From the NCBI RefSeq assembly GCF_026016325.1, contig NZ_CP087203.1, forward strand, positions 930,001 to 994,000: 64,000 nt of DNA, read 5' to 3'. The notes beneath the pieces are model-generated. The model saw only the letters and a program-made list of their open reading frames with translations. It was not told the DNA's origin and searched no databases. A program made the position numbers and the translations under genes. This DNA comes from Pseudomonas sp. B21-056 (GTDB lineage Bacteria; Pseudomonadota; Gammaproteobacteria; Pseudomonadales; Pseudomonadaceae). Every line of letters begins with the position of its first letter. Position 1 is the first letter of the stretch. Below are positions 53,128 to 63,685 of the stretch, piece by piece.

Positions 53128-53721
53128 ATGAAACCGCTTTACCTCGCCTCAGGCTCGCCACGCCGGCGTGAGCTGCTCACGCAGATCGGCGTACCGTTTA
53201 CCGCCATCCGTGCGGACATCGATGAAACTCCCCTGGACCACGAAACCCCATCGGCCTATGTCGAACGCCTGGCGCGCGGCAAGGCCGAGGCCGGACGGCG
53301 TACCCTGACCGGTGAGGAGGGTTGCGTGCTGGGTGCTGACACGGCGGTGGTGCTGGAGGGACGGATCCTCGGCAAACCCCTGGACCAGGCCGACTCCCAG
53401 GCGATGCTCATGAGCCTGTCCGGTCGCGACCATGAAGTGCTGACTGCCATTGCCCTGCTGGACGGCGAACGCTGCGAGTCCCGCGTGGTTAGCAGCCGGG
53501 TGCGTTTTCGCCCCATCACCGAGCAGGAAGCGCTGGCCTACTGGGCCAGCGGCGAACCCCGGGACAAGGCCGGTGGCTATGGCATCCAGGGCCTGGGGGC
53601 GGTGTTCGTCGCCGGGCTCGAAGGCAGTTATTCGGCCGTGGTCGGCCTGCCATTGTGTGAAACCGCAGTACTGTTGGGCCATTTCGGCATACCCTGTTGG
53701 CAAACCTTGAACGCGCGTTGA
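53128..53721 (+). CDS. maf: Maf-family nucleotide pyrophosphatase (YhdE type)
   Basis: 197 residues. Hydrolyses dTTP, UTP and modified nucleotides to the monophosphates (housecleaning). N-terminal [31 protein letters not shown] with the catalytic Asp, [25 protein letters not shown] and [24 protein letters not shown] match YhdE. The open frame begins at 53098, but ATG 53128 with GGGAGA upstream gives the correct start. It follows mreD closely, as in P. aeruginosa (PA4478), probably in one operon with rng. Confidence 0.95.
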   Translation: MKPLYLASGSPRRRELLTQIGVPFTAIRADIDETPLDHETPSAYVERLARGKAEAGRRTLTGEEGCVLGADTAVVLEGRILGKPLDQADSQAMLMSLSGRDHEVLTAIALLDGERCESRVVSSRVRFRPITEQEALAYWASGEPRDKAGGYGIQGLGAVFVAGLEGSYSAVVGLPLCETAVLLGHFGIPCWQTLNAR

Positions 53722-53777
53722 ACGCCGTCTGACCAGATGCAGCCATTATCGTGAAAATGTCTGAACGAGACCCTGCC

Positions 53778-55235
53778 ATGAGTGAAGAGATCCTGATCAA
53801 CATCACGCCGATGGAATCGCGCGTGGCGGTGGTTGAAAACGGTGTGCTGCAAGAGGTTCATGTCGAGCGCACGCAAAAGCGTGGCATCGTCGGCAACATC
53901 TACAAGGGCAAGGTGGTGCGGGTACTGCCGGGCATGCAGGCGGCGTTCGTCGATATCGGCCTGGACCGGGCGGCGTTCATCCATGCTTCGGAAATTTCCA
54001 TGCGCGAAGGACCCGCCGTGGAAAGCATCGGCGCGTTGGTCCACGAAGGCCAGAGCCTGGTGGTGCAGGTGACCAAGGACCCCATCGGTTCCAAGGGCGC
54101 ACGCCTGACCACCCAACTGTCCATTCCGTCACGCTATCTGGTGTACATGCCACGCACCGCCCATGTCGGTATTTCCCTGAAGATCGAGGACGAGGCCGAG
54201 CGCGAGCGCCTCAAACAGGTGGTCAGCGATTGCGTGGAGAAAGAAGGCATCAAGGAGGCCGGCGGTTTCATCCTGCGTACCGCTGCCGAAGGCGCCGGGG
54301 CCGATGAGATTCTCATGGACATCCGTTACCTGCGAAGGCTCTGGGACCAGATCGCCGCGCAGATCAAGACCATCGCCACGCCCAGCGTGATCTACGAAGA
54401 CCTGGGCCTGGCGCTGCGCACGCTACGGGACCTGGTCAGCCCCAAGATCGAGAAAATCCGTATCGACTCCCGGGAAACCTTCCAGAAGACCACCCAGTTC
54501 GTGGCCGAGTTGATGCCGGAAATTGCCGACCGTCTCGAGCATTATCCCGGTGAGCGGCCGATTTTCGACCTGTACGGGGTCGAAGACGAAATCCAGAAAG
54601 CCCTGGAGCGCAAGGTGCCGCTCAAGTCCGGCGGCTACCTGGTGGTCGATCCCGCCGAGGCCATGAGCACCATCGACGTCAACACCGGGGCGTTCGTCGG
54701 CCATCGCAACCTCGAAGAAACCATCTTCAAGACCAACCTGGAAGCGGCCACCGCCATCGCCCGCCAACTGCGCCTGCGCAACCTGGGCGGGATCATCATC
54801 ATCGACTTCATCGACATGGAAGACGAAGAGCACCAGCGCCAGGTGCTGAGGACCCTGGAAAAGCAACTTGAGCGCGACCACGCCAAGACCAACATCATCG
54901 GCATCACCGAGTTGGGCCTGGTGCAGATGACCCGCAAGCGCACCCGCGAGAGCCTCGAGCAAGTGCTGTGCGAGCCGTGCAGCGCCTGCCAGGGCCGGGG
55001 CAAGCTGAAGACCCCGGAAACCGTGTGTTACGAAATCTTCAGGGAAATTCTCCGGGAAGCGCGCGCCTACCAGGCCACCGGCTATAGAGTGTTGGCGAAC
55101 CAGAAAGTGGTGGACCGCCTGCTCGATGAGGAGTCGGGTAATGTCGCGGAGCTGGAGGCCTTTATCGGGCGCACGATCCGCTTCCAGGTAGAAACCATGT
55201 ACTCCCAGGAACAATACGACGTTGTGCTGCTCTGA
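53778..55235 (+). CDS. rng: Ribonuclease G
   Basis: 485-residue endoribonuclease that matures the 5' end of 16S rRNA and takes part in mRNA turnover. S1 domain at about 37-125 (GIVGNIYKGKVVRVLPGMQAAFVDIGLDRAAFIH), RNase H-like and catalytic domain with VDVNTG-type metal site (MSTIDVNTGAF; IIIIDFIDMEDEEH), and the zinc-link CEPCSACQGRG. MSEEILINITPMESRVA from ATG 53778 is the canonical start, so the upstream ATG at 53757 is not used. Between maf and yhdP, as in related genomes. Confidence 0.97.
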   Translation: MSEEILINITPMESRVAVVENGVLQEVHVERTQKRGIVGNIYKGKVVRVLPGMQAAFVDIGLDRAAFIHASEISMREGPAVESIGALVHEGQSLVVQVTKDPIGSKGARLTTQLSIPSRYLVYMPRTAHVGISLKIEDEAERERLKQVVSDCVEKEGIKEAGGFILRTAAEGAGADEILMDIRYLRRLWDQIAAQIKTIATPSVIYEDLGLALRTLRDLVSPKIEKIRIDSRETFQKTTQFVAELMPEIADRLEHYPGERPIFDLYGVEDEIQKALERKVPLKSGGYLVVDPAEAMSTIDVNTGAFVGHRNLEETIFKTNLEAATAIARQLRLRNLGGIIIIDFIDMEDEEHQRQVLRTLEKQLERDHAKTNIIGITELGLVQMTRKRTRESLEQVLCEPCSACQGRGKLKTPETVCYEIFREILREARAYQATGYRVLANQKVVDRLLDEESGNVAELEAFIGRTIRFQVETMYSQEQYDVVLL

Positions 55236-55296
55236 AGTGGCTCCTGACGCGGTGGTCCCGCCGATTTGAATACCTTTGCCTGGGGAGTCCACTGAC

Positions 55297-58200
55297 ATGG
55301 AGCGTTTGACCCGCATTCTGGCCGCGCTGACCCGCTGGGGGCTGGGCCTGTGCGCGCTGCTGCTGGTGCTGCTGGCGTTGTATGTCAGCCTCGGGCGGGA
55401 ACTGGCGCCGCTGGTGGCCGAATACCGCGCCGAGATCGAGAACCGGGCCACCGAAGCGCTGGGCATGCCGTTGCACATCGGCAGCCTGGAGGGCAAGTGG
55501 AGCGGCCTGGCGCCGGTTCTGCAGGCAAGCGACGTGATGATCGGCGAAGGGGCCAATGCCATGCACCTGGATGAGGTGCGTGCCGTGCCGGACATCTGGG
55601 ACAGCCTGCTGGCCGGTCAGGTGCGCATCGCCCACCTGGAGCTCGGTGGCCTGAAAATCAGCCTCAAGGAAGGCGCCGACGGCAAATGGGCCCTGGAAGG
55701 GCTGCCGGTCAAGGAGGATCAGCCGTTCGACCCGCAGCAATTGTTCGATCGCATGCAGGTGGTCTCGAAGCTCTCGATCCTCGACAGCCAGGTGACCTTG
55801 CAGCCCCTGGATCAAGCGCCGCTGACCCTGACCTATGTCGGCCTGAGCCTCAGGACCGGCGTCAGTCGCCAACGCCTGGATGCGCGCCTGACCCTGCCCG
55901 ACGGGCAACCGGTGGCAATCAACCTGCGGACCCGCATCCGCGCCGCCGACTGGAAGAACGGTCAGGTCGATGCCTACCTGAGCCTGCCGCAGAGCGATTG
56001 GTCGAAATGGCTGCCGAAGCGTCTGACCCGGCAATGGAATTTCTCCCAGGCCAAGGCCGGCGGCGAGTTCTGGCTGAGTTGGGGGGACGGCACACTGCAA
56101 AGCGCCGCCGTGCGCCTGAATGCGCCGGACATCACCGGCGCCTATGCCGAGCGCAAGCCGGTACAGATCCGCAACCTGGCACTCAACGGGTATTTCCAGC
56201 GCGGCAGCGAGGGCTTCACCGCGACGTTCGATTCCCTGGCGATGAGCCTGGGGGAAACCCGCTGGGAGTCGCGCCTGCAACTGCAGCAGAGCGCGGCCAC
56301 CGAGAAGGCTGAAGAACTCTGGCACCTGCAGGCCGATCGCCTCGACCTGACCCCGCTTACGCCCTTGCTCAATGCTTTGGCGCCGTTGCCCGAGGGGGCC
56401 GCGACGGCCATCGACCGCCTCAAGTTCACTGGCGCCCTGCGCAATGTGTGGATGGACTATCGACCGCAGAATGCCGGTGATCGCAAGGTCAGCTTTGCCA
56501 CCAACCTGGACACGGTGGGCTTTAATGCTTATCACGGCGCTCCGGCGGCGCGTAACGTCTCTGGCAGCCTCAGCGGCGACCTCGGCGGCGGCGAGCTGCG
56601 CATGGACAGCAAGGATTTTTCCCTGCACCTGGACCCGATCTTCGCCAAGCCCTGGCAATACCTGCAAGCCAATGCGCGGCTGACCTGGAAGCTCGACCAG
56701 CAAGGCTTCACCCTGATCGCACCCTACCTGAAGGTGCTGGGGGAGGAGGGCCGGATTGCCGGCGATTTCCTGATCCGCCTGCATTTCGACCACAGCCAGG
56801 AAGACTACATGGACCTGCGGGTCGGCCTGGTGGATGGCGATGGGCGCTACACCGCCAAGTACCTGCCGGCGGTGCTGAGCCCGGCCCTGGATGAGTGGTT
56901 GCGCACGGCTATCGTCAAGGGCGCCGTGGATGAAGGTTTTTTCCAGTACCAGGGTTCGCTGAACCACGGCGCCGAGGACACGGCCCGCAGCATCAGCCTG
57001 TTCTTCAAGGTGCATGACGCCGAGCTGGCCTTCCAGCCGGGCTGGCCTTCGGTCGGCAAGGTCAGTGGCGATGTCTTCGTCGAAGACAGTGGCGTGCGCA
57101 TCTTCGCCAGCCAGGGGCAATTGCTCGACACCCAGGTCAAAGACGTAGCGGTGAACATTCCCCATGTCCCGAGTGGCCAGCACTCCCATCTGTTGCTGGA
57201 TGGCGGATTCGCCGGAGGCTTGGGGGACGGGCTGAAAATCCTCCAGACGGCGCCGATCGGCACGGCCGAGACGTTCGCCGGCTGGGAAGGCGAAGGCGGC
57301 CTGCAAGGCAATGTGAAGCTCGATATCCCGTTGGCCAAGGGCGACCAACCGAAGATCCTGGTGGACTTCCGCACCGACAACGCCCGACTCAAGCTCAGCG
57401 AACCGGTGCTGGAGCTGACCCAGCTCAAGGGTGATTTCCGCTTCGACAGCAGTAAGGGCTTGAGCGGCAAGAACATCGCGGCCCGGGCGTTCGAGCGACC
57501 GTTGACGGCACAGATTTTTGCCGATGGCCGTGCCGGTGCGCTCAATACCCGAGTGGTTGCGTCCGGGCGGCTGGAAGTCAAGAAACTCACCGACTGGCTG
57601 AACGTCACCCAGCCGTTGCCCGTGTCCGGGGTCGTTCCGTACCAGTTGCAGGTGATTCTCGACGGAGCCGACAGCCAGTTGTCGGTCAGCTCCAACCTCA
57701 AGGGCGTGGCGGTGGACCTGCCGGCGCCCTTCGGCATGACGGCCGATACCGGGCGCGACACGCTGTTTCGCATGACGCTGCAAGGGCCGGAGCGGCGTTA
57801 CTGGGTCAATTATGGTGACCTCGCCAGCTTCACTTACGCAGCGCCGGGCGGGAAGATGGCCGACGGTCGCGGCGAGCTGTTGCTGGGGAGCGGCGATCCT
57901 GTCTTGCCTGGAGTCAAAGGGCTGCGACTGCGCGGGGCGCTTTCGGAGCTGGATGTCGGGCCGTGGCAGGACCTGATGAACAAGTATGCCGGACAGGACC
58001 CGAGCGGCAGCGCCAGGCAATTGCTCAGCAGCGCTGATCTCAAGGTGGGCAAACTCACGGCGATGGGGACGACCCTGGAACAGGCATCGGTGCAGCTCGA
58101 CCGTAAGCCGGATGCCTGGGCCTTGCGACTCGACAGCCAGCAGGCCAAGGGCAACGCCAGCCTGCCGGATGCGAAGACCGCCCCGATCGGGATCAAGCTT

Positions 58201-59100
58201 GATTACGTTCGCCTGCCGGCCGCTGACCCGACGGTACAGGCCGACGAAAACGCGCCGGACCCGTTGGCATCGGTGGATCCCACCCGGATCCCGGCCATGG
58301 ATATCGCAATCGACCAGTTGTTCCAAGGCCCGGATCTGATCGGCGCCTGGTCGTTGAAGGTGCGTCCGACCAGCAAAGGCATCGCGTTGAACAATCTGGA
58401 CATGGGCCTCAAGGGCATGGTGTTGCAGGGCAGTGGCGGCTGGGAAGGCGTACCCGGTTCCACCCGCAGTTGGTACAAGGGCCGCATCGGCGGCAAGAAT
58501 CTGGCCGATGTGCTCAAGGGCTGGGGATTCGCCCCGAGCGTGACCAGCCAGGACTTCCACATGGACGTCGATGGCAATTGGCCTGGCTCGCCGGCGTGGG
58601 TCGCGACCAAGCGCTTTTCCGGCAGCCTCGACGCGTCGTTGAACAAGGGCCAGTTCATCGAGGTCGAGGGTAGCGCCCAGGCGTTGCGGGTGTTCGGCCT
58701 GCTGAACTTCAACTCTATCGGCCGGCGGCTGCGCCTGGACTTCTCCGACCTTTTCGGCAAGGGCCTGAGCTACGATCGGGTCAAGGGGCTGCTGGTGGCG
58801 AGCAACGGTGTCTACGTGACCCGTGAACCCATTACCCTGACGGGGCCTTCGAGCAATCTGGAACTCAACGGAACGCTGGATATGGTGGCCGACCGGGTCG
58901 ATGCCAAGTTGCAGGTAACATTGCCGGTGACCAACAACCTGCCGATTGCCGCGCTGATTGTCGGCGCGCCGGCGGTGGGCGGCGCGCTGTTTCTGATCGA
59001 CAAACTGATCGGCGACCGCGTGGCGCGTTTTGCCAGCGTAAGATATGACGTCAAGGGACCGTGGAAAGAGCCGAAGATCACTTTCGACAAGCCGTTCTGA
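55297..59100 (+). CDS. yhdP: YhdP-family AsmA-like envelope protein
   Basis: 1267-residue protein with one N-terminal membrane helix (WGLGLCALLLVLLALYVSLG) and a very long periplasmic beta-groove body (DUF3971 then AsmA-like C-terminal region). Recognisable parts: MPLHIGSLEGKWSGLAPVLQ near the start; the C-terminal FSGSLDASLNKGQFIEVEGSAQALRVFGLLNFNSIGRRLRLDFSDLF; and the end IAALIVGAPAVGGALFLIDKLIGDRV. YhdP, with TamB and YdbH, is a bridge-like transporter of phospholipids to the outer membrane in E. coli. ATG 55297 is preceded by GGGGAG. It follows rng by 61 bases. Confidence 0.93.
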   Translation: MERLTRILAALTRWGLGLCALLLVLLALYVSLGRELAPLVAEYRAEIENRATEALGMPLHIGSLEGKWSGLAPVLQASDVMIGEGANAMHLDEVRAVPDIWDSLLAGQVRIAHLELGGLKISLKEGADGKWALEGLPVKEDQPFDPQQLFDRMQVVSKLSILDSQVTLQPLDQAPLTLTYVGLSLRTGVSRQRLDARLTLPDGQPVAINLRTRIRAADWKNGQVDAYLSLPQSDWSKWLPKRLTRQWNFSQAKAGGEFWLSWGDGTLQSAAVRLNAPDITGAYAERKPVQIRNLALNGYFQRGSEGFTATFDSLAMSLGETRWESRLQLQQSAATEKAEELWHLQADRLDLTPLTPLLNALAPLPEGAATAIDRLKFTGALRNVWMDYRPQNAGDRKVSFATNLDTVGFNAYHGAPAARNVSGSLSGDLGGGELRMDSKDFSLHLDPIFAKPWQYLQANARLTWKLDQQGFTLIAPYLKVLGEEGRIAGDFLIRLHFDHSQEDYMDLRVGLVDGDGRYTAKYLPAVLSPALDEWLRTAIVKGAVDEGFFQYQGSLNHGAEDTARSISLFFKVHDAELAFQPGWPSVGKVSGDVFVEDSGVRIFASQGQLLDTQVKDVAVNIPHVPSGQHSHLLLDGGFAGGLGDGLKILQTAPIGTAETFAGWEGEGGLQGNVKLDIPLAKGDQPKILVDFRTDNARLKLSEPVLELTQLKGDFRFDSSKGLSGKNIAARAFERPLTAQIFADGRAGALNTRVVASGRLEVKKLTDWLNVTQPLPVSGVVPYQLQVILDGADSQLSVSSNLKGVAVDLPAPFGMTADTGRDTLFRMTLQGPERRYWVNYGDLASFTYAAPGGKMADGRGELLLGSGDPVLPGVKGLRLRGALSELDVGPWQDLMNKYAGQDPSGSARQLLSSADLKVGKLTAMGTTLEQASVQLDRKPDAWALRLDSQQAKGNASLPDAKTAPIGIKLDYVRLPAADPTVQADENAPDPLASVDPTRIPAMDIAIDQLFQGPDLIGAWSLKVRPTSKGIALNNLDMGLKGMVLQGSGGWEGVPGSTRSWYKGRIGGKNLADVLKGWGFAPSVTSQDFHMDVDGNWPGSPAWVATKRFSGSLDASLNKGQFIEVEGSAQALRVFGLLNFNSIGRRLRLDFSDLFGKGLSYDRVKGLLVASNGVYVTREPITLTGPSSNLELNGTLDMVADRVDAKLQVTLPVTNNLPIAALIVGAPAVGGALFLIDKLIGDRVARFASVRYDVKGPWKEPKITFDKPF

Positions 59101-59104
59101 CGTC

Positions 59105-59201
59105 GATCGTTCCCACGCTCTGCGTGGGAATGCCGCCTGGGGCGCTCTGCGCCCCTGTGACGCGGAGCGTCACTTGATGCGCACGCGGAGCGTGGGAACG
59201 A
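59105..59201. repeat. Intergenic palindromic repeat, 'CGTTCCCACGCTCTGCGTGGGAA' family, copy 5
   Basis: GATCGTTCCCACGCTCTGCG at the left, GCGGAGCGTGGGAACGAGA at the right, with a shortened, more diverged middle. It fills the yhdP-nitrilase gap. Confidence 0.88.
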
Positions 59202-59223
59202 GATGAGACAGGAGGGAAGCACC

Positions 59224-60087
59224 ATGCCAGTCGCAGTGATTCAAATGGTCAGCCAAAGCGATGTGCTCGCCAACCTGGCACGTGCCCGTGTACTGCTGGA
59301 ACAGGCCGCCGCTGGCGGTGCGCGGTTGGCGGTGCTGCCGGAAAACTTCGCGGCGATGGGGCGGCGGGACGTGGCCGACATCGGTCGCGCCGAAGCCTTT
59401 GGTCAGGGACCGATCCTGCCCTGGTTGAAACAGGTCGCCCGTGACCTCAGGTTATGGATTGTGGCCGGCACGTTGCCTTTGCCGCCGGTGGACCGGCCCG
59501 AGGCCAAGGCTCATGCCTGTTCGTTGCTGGTGGACGATCAGGGCCAGATCGTGGCGCGGTACGACAAGCTGCATCTGTTCGACGTGGATGTGGCTGACAA
59601 TCGTGGGCGCTACCGTGAGTCTGATGACTATGCTTATGGCGGCAATGTGGTGGTCGCCGATACGCCGGTGGGAAGGATTGGCCTGACGGTCTGCTACGAC
59701 TTGCGTTTCCCGGAGCTTTACAGCGAGCTGCGGGCGGCCGGCGCGGAATTGATCACGGCCCCCTCGGCGTTTACCGCCGTGACCGGTGCGGCTCATTGGG
59801 AGGTGCTGATCCGCGCCCGGGCCATCGAAACCCAGTGCTATGTGCTGGCGGCCGCCCAGGGTGGCGTGCATCCGGGGCCTCGGGAAACCTTTGGCCACGC
59901 GGCGATTGTCGACCCCTGGGGGCGGGTGCTGGCGCAACAGGATCAAGGCGAAGCCGTGTTGTTGGCCGAGCGCGACAGCAGCGAACAGGCGTCCATCCGG
60001 GCGCGCATGCCGGTGGCCAGCCATCGGCGCTTTTTCTCGCAGGGCGCTCGACAGCGGCCTGTCCAAGACGACGAATTCAAGGCGTAA
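59224..60087 (+). CDS. Nitrilase-superfamily amidase (Nit1/deaminated-glutathione amidase type)
   Basis: 287 residues. The Glu-Lys-Cys triad is visible: E40 in [13 protein letters not shown]115 in [14 protein letters not shown]157 in [13 protein letters not shown], with [21 protein letters not shown]-terminal. This branch is related to YbeM/Nit1, which hydrolyses deaminated glutathione, so metabolite repair is the likely role; the substrate is not proved. AGGAGG precedes ATG 59224. Its stop lies 5 bases before the tldD start. Confidence 0.9.
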   Translation: MPVAVIQMVSQSDVLANLARARVLLEQAAAGGARLAVLPENFAAMGRRDVADIGRAEAFGQGPILPWLKQVARDLRLWIVAGTLPLPPVDRPEAKAHACSLLVDDQGQIVARYDKLHLFDVDVADNRGRYRESDDYAYGGNVVVADTPVGRIGLTVCYDLRFPELYSELRAAGAELITAPSAFTAVTGAAHWEVLIRARAIETQCYVLAAAQGGVHPGPRETFGHAAIVDPWGRVLAQQDQGEAVLLAERDSSEQASIRARMPVASHRRFFSQGARQRPVQDDEFKA

Positions 60088-60092
60088 AACAT

Positions 60093-61535
60093 ATGAGCGG
60101 GTTGTTGTCCTCAGTCAGTGAACACCTTCTAGCCCCCGGCGGCGTGACCCTCGAAAGCCTGCAAGGCGTGCTGGGCGACCTGGCCGGCCCGGGTATCGAT
60201 GCGGCCGACCTGTATTTCCAGGGCCAGATCTCCGAGTCCTGGTCGCTGGAAGACGGCATCGTCAAGGAAGGCAGTTTCAACCTGGACCAGGGCGTAGGCG
60301 TGCGTGCCCAGTCCGGCGAAAAAACCGGCTTTGCCTACAGCAATGCCATTACCCTCGAAGCCTTGGGGGCCGCGGCCCGTGCGGCGCGTTCGATTTCCCG
60401 GGCCGGGCAGAACGGCACGGTCCAGGCGTTCAGTAGCCAGGACGTTGCGCAGTTGTATGCGCCGGATAATCCGTTGGAAGTCATGAGCCGCGCCGAAAAG
60501 GTCGAACTGCTCAAGCGCATCGACGTCGCTACCCGTGCCCTCGATCCGCGTATCCAGCAGGTGTCGGTGAGCATGGCCGGTGTCTGGGAGCGCATCCTGG
60601 TGGCGTCCACCGACGGCGGCCTGGCGGCGGATGTACGGCCGCTGGTGCGCTTCAATGTCAGCGTGATCGTCGAGCAGAACGGTCGCCGCGAGCGGGGTGG
60701 GCATGGTGGCGGCGGGCGTACCGACTACCGCTATTTCCTCAACGAAGACCGCGCGATGGGCTACGCCCGAGAGGCTTTGCGTCAGGCGCTGGTCAACCTC
60801 GAAGCGATTCCGGCGCCGGCCGGTACGTTGCCGGTGGTGTTGGGGTCCGGCTGGTCCGGCGTCCTGCTGCACGAAGCAGTAGGGCATGGCCTGGAAGGCG
60901 ATTTCAACCGCAAGGGCAGCTCAGCCTACAGCGGGCGCATGGGCGAAATGGTTGCTTCGAAACTCTGCACCATTGTCGACGACGGCACCTTGGCCGGGCG
61001 GCGCGGCTCGCTGAGCGTCGACGACGAAGGCACCCCGACCGAGTGCACCACGCTGATCGAGAACGGCGTCCTCAAGGGCTACATGCAGGACAAGCTCAAC
61101 GCCCGGCTGATGGGTGTGGCCCGTACCGGCAACGGCCGCCGTGAGTCGTATGCGCACCTGCCGATGCCGCGCATGACCAACACCTACATGCTCGGTGGCC
61201 AGAGTGATCCGGCGGAGATCATCGCCTCGGTGAAAAAGGGCATCTACTGCGCCAACCTCGGCGGCGGCCAGGTGGACATCACCAGCGGCAAGTTCGTGTT
61301 CTCCACCAGCGAGGCCTACCTGATCGAGGACGGCAAGATCACCGCGCCGGTCAAAGGCGCGACGCTGATCGGTAACGGACCGGAGGCGATGAGCAAGGTG
61401 TCGATGGTCGGTAACGACCTGGCCCTGGACAGCGGCGTAGGGACATGCGGCAAGGACGGGCAGTCGGTGCCGGTGGGTGTCGGTCAGCCGACCCTGAAGA
61501 TTGATGCGATTACCGTGGGTGGCACGGGCGCGTAG
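60093..61535 (+). CDS. tldD: Metalloprotease TldD
   Basis: 480-residue subunit of the TldD/TldE heterodimeric zinc protease, which matures or degrades modified peptides such as microcins and CcdA in E. coli. The metal motif [11 protein letters not shown], the segment [28 protein letters not shown] and the C-terminal [34 protein letters not shown] are standard. ATG 60093 follows AAGGCG; co-transcription with the nitrilase gene is likely. Its TAG stop is part of the following REPIN arm. Its partner pmbA (tldE) is 0.7 kb downstream. Confidence 0.97.
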   Translation: MSGLLSSVSEHLLAPGGVTLESLQGVLGDLAGPGIDAADLYFQGQISESWSLEDGIVKEGSFNLDQGVGVRAQSGEKTGFAYSNAITLEALGAAARAARSISRAGQNGTVQAFSSQDVAQLYAPDNPLEVMSRAEKVELLKRIDVATRALDPRIQQVSVSMAGVWERILVASTDGGLAADVRPLVRFNVSVIVEQNGRRERGGHGGGGRTDYRYFLNEDRAMGYAREALRQALVNLEAIPAPAGTLPVVLGSGWSGVLLHEAVGHGLEGDFNRKGSSAYSGRMGEMVASKLCTIVDDGTLAGRRGSLSVDDEGTPTECTTLIENGVLKGYMQDKLNARLMGVARTGNGRRESYAHLPMPRMTNTYMLGGQSDPAEIIASVKKGIYCANLGGGQVDITSGKFVFSTSEAYLIEDGKITAPVKGATLIGNGPEAMSKVSMVGNDLALDSGVGTCGKDGQSVPVGVGQPTLKIDAITVGGTGA

Positions 61536-61627
61536 GAGCTGCCGAAGGCTTCGATCTTTTGATCTTTCGCCCTGGATTCAATTGTCTGGGGAAAGATCGC
61601 AGCCTCGTTGCACTCGACAGCTCCTAC
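61532..61627. repeat. REPIN, 'GTAGGAGCTGCCG' family, copy 2, overlapping the tldD stop
   Basis: GTAGGAGCTGCCGAAGGCTT at the left and CGACAGCTCCTAC at the right, with GATCTTT/AAAGATC inside. The TAG stop of tldD (61533-61535) is the TAG of GTAGGAGC, so the repeat forms the end of the gene. It lies between convergent tldD and darP. Confidence 0.88.
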
Positions 61628-61638
61628 AAGTGCGTTAC

Positions 61639-62163
61639 TCAGCGCAGGCCGCGTTGAGTCTCGTCCAGTTCACGGATGTACTTGAAGATTTTACGGCTCG
61701 AAGCCGGCGGCTTGTTCTGCGCCACTTCGTGCTGGGCCTGACGGATCAGGGAGCGCAGTTGCTGGCGATCGGCCTCCGGGTAGTCGATGACGAACTTTTC
61801 CAGGGTGCCGTCGTCGCCTGCGATCAGGCGATCGCGCCAGCGTTCCAGGTTATGGAAGCGTTCGTTGTACTGCCGGGTGGAGGCATCGAGTTGATCGAGC
61901 AGAACCAGGATGGCGTCAGTGTCCTGATCGCGCATCAGTTTGCCGATGAACTGCAGGTGCCGTTTACGCGCGATATTCGCGGTGTGCTTGGGCGCATCGG
62001 CCAGGGCCCGGCGCAAGGCGTCGGTCAAGGGCAGTTTGGCCAGCAAGTCCGGCTTGAGTGTTGTCAGGCGCTCGCCGAGGTCAACCAGAGCATGCAGCTC
62101 GCGTTTGACCTGGGATTTGCTTTTTTCACCCTCGTAGAGGGAGTCGTCGTAAGAATCAACCAT
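61639..62163 (-). CDS. darP: Ribosome-associated protein DarP (YjgA)
   Basis: 174-residue DUF615 protein that helps late 50S subunit maturation. [33 protein letters not shown] is the family start; [22 protein letters not shown] and the C-terminal [11 protein letters not shown] follow. ATG 62163 is chosen because the E. coli homologue begins at the same acidic segment; an upstream in-frame ATG (62178) is less likely. Convergent to tldD and divergent from pmbA, it sits between the two protease genes, as in other Pseudomonas. Confidence 0.94.
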   Translation of the reverse strand: MVDSYDDSLYEGEKSKSQVKRELHALVDLGERLTTLKPDLLAKLPLTDALRRALADAPKHTANIARKRHLQFIGKLMRDQDTDAILVLLDQLDASTRQYNERFHNLERWRDRLIAGDDGTLEKFVIDYPEADRQQLRSLIRQAQHEVAQNKPPASSRKIFKYIRELDETQRGLR

Positions 62164-62270
62164 GGGGGCAGTCCGCAAAGAAACGCCGCCATGATAACCA
62201 GTCGGGGGCCGCTTGTCCGGCCCGGTCGCTCGAAGGCCTTACCGAAAGCAGAATTTGAGTGGAGAAAGCC

Positions 62271-63617
62271 ATGAGTGCAGTTCAGAGCGTCGGCCCGCAG
62301 GCATTGCCGGCACTGCAGGAGCAGGTCGAGCAGATCCTTGCCGAAGCCAAGCGACAGGGCGCCAGCGCCTGTGAGGTGGCGGTGTCCCTGGAACAGGGCC
62401 TGTCGACGTCGGTACGCCAGCGTGAAGTGGAAACTGTCGAATTCAATCGCGACCAGGGTTTCGGTATCACCTTGTACGTCGGCCAGCGCAAGGGCTCGGC
62501 CAGTACGTCGGCCAGCGGCCCGGATGCCATTCGCGAAACCGTCGCCGCAGCGCTGGCGATCGCCCAGCACACCTCCGAGGACGAAGCCTCGGGCCTGGCC
62601 GATGCCGCCCTGATGTGCAAGGAGTCGCGGGACTTCGACCTGTTCCACGCCTGGGACATCACCCCCGAGCAGGCCATCGAGCAGGCGTTGCGCTGTGAAG
62701 CGGCGGCGTTCGATACCGACCCGCGGATCAAGAACGCCGACGGCACGACGCTCAATACCCATCAGGGCTGCCGGGTGTACGGTAACAGCCACGGTTTCAT
62801 CGGCGGTTATGCGTCGACCCGTCACAGCCTCAGTTGCGTAATGATCGCCGAAGCCAACGGCCAGATGCAGCGCGATTACTGGTACGACGTGAACCGCCAG
62901 GGCAGTCTGTTGGCAGATCCGTTGTCGATCGGCCAGAAGGCCGCGCAACGGGCGGCCAGCCGCCTGGGCGCGCGACCGGTACCGACCTGTGAAGTGCCGG
63001 TGCTGTTTGCCGCCGAGCTGGCCGGTGGATTGTTCGGCAGCTTCCTGTCGGCGGTTTCCGGCGGCAACCTGTATCGCAAATCCTCGTTCCTCGAAGGTGC
63101 GCTGGGCCAGAAACTGTTCCCGGAATGGATGACTATCGACGAACGCCCGCACCTGATGCAGGCCATGGGCAGTTCGGCGTTCGACGGCGATGGCCTGGCC
63201 ACCTATGCCAAGCCGTTCGTGGAGAAGGGGGAGCTGGTGTCCTACATCCTCGGCACGTATTCGGGCCGCAAACTCGGCATGCCGAGCACCGCCAATGCCG
63301 GTGGTGTGCACAACCTGTTCGTAACCCACGGCGAAGAGGACCAGGCGGCCTTGCTGCGGCGGATGGGGCGAGGCTTGCTGGTGACCGAGTTGATGGGCCA
63401 TGGCCTGAACATGGTCACCGGGGACTATTCCCGTGGCGCGGCAGGTTTCTGGGTCGAGAATGGCGAGATCCAGTTCCCGGTCCAGGAAGTGACCATTGCC
63501 GGCAACATGCGCGATATGTTCAAGCAGATCGTGGCCGTGGGCAATGATCTGGAACTGCGCAGCAACATCCGCACCGGTTCGGTGCTGATCGAGCGGATGA
63601 CGGTGGCGGGTAGCTGA
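62271..63617 (+). CDS. pmbA: Metalloprotease subunit PmbA (TldE)
   Basis: 448-residue partner of TldD. It lacks the zinc motif and shapes the substrate channel. Family sequences: CEVAVSLEQGLSTSVRQREVETVEFNRDQGFGITLYVG, GNSHGFIGGYASTRHSLS, LFAAELAGGLFGSFLSAVSGGNLYRKSSFL and ELMGHGLNMVTGDYSRGAAGFWVENGEIQFPVQEVTIAGN. TGGAGAAAGCC precedes ATG 62271. A rho-independent terminator follows. Confidence 0.97.
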   Translation: MSAVQSVGPQALPALQEQVEQILAEAKRQGASACEVAVSLEQGLSTSVRQREVETVEFNRDQGFGITLYVGQRKGSASTSASGPDAIRETVAAALAIAQHTSEDEASGLADAALMCKESRDFDLFHAWDITPEQAIEQALRCEAAAFDTDPRIKNADGTTLNTHQGCRVYGNSHGFIGGYASTRHSLSCVMIAEANGQMQRDYWYDVNRQGSLLADPLSIGQKAAQRAASRLGARPVPTCEVPVLFAAELAGGLFGSFLSAVSGGNLYRKSSFLEGALGQKLFPEWMTIDERPHLMQAMGSSAFDGDGLATYAKPFVEKGELVSYILGTYSGRKLGMPSTANAGGVHNLFVTHGEEDQAALLRRMGRGLLVTELMGHGLNMVTGDYSRGAAGFWVENGEIQFPVQEVTIAGNMRDMFKQIVAVGNDLELRSNIRTGSVLIERMTVAGS

Positions 63618-63630
63618 CTTTCATTGCGAT

Positions 63631-63670
63631 AAAAAAGGCGCGGCATCCATTGGATGACGCGCCTTTTTAA
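63631..63670 (+). terminator. Rho-independent terminator of pmbA
   Basis: AAAAAAGGCGCG (63631-63642) and CGCGCCTTTTT (63658-63668) form a stem with an inner CATCCATTGGATG hairpin, followed by T-rich sequence. The A-run on the other side makes it potentially bidirectional, able to end the minus-strand ptsO transcript. Confidence 0.88.
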
Positions 63671-63685
63671 TGTGTAAAAGCATCC

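Noticed and set aside
55162..58560. 1132-codon open frame on the minus strand
   Set aside because: It is antisense to yhdP and rng; codon bias of high-GC genes leaves opposite frames open, and the sequence has no family features.
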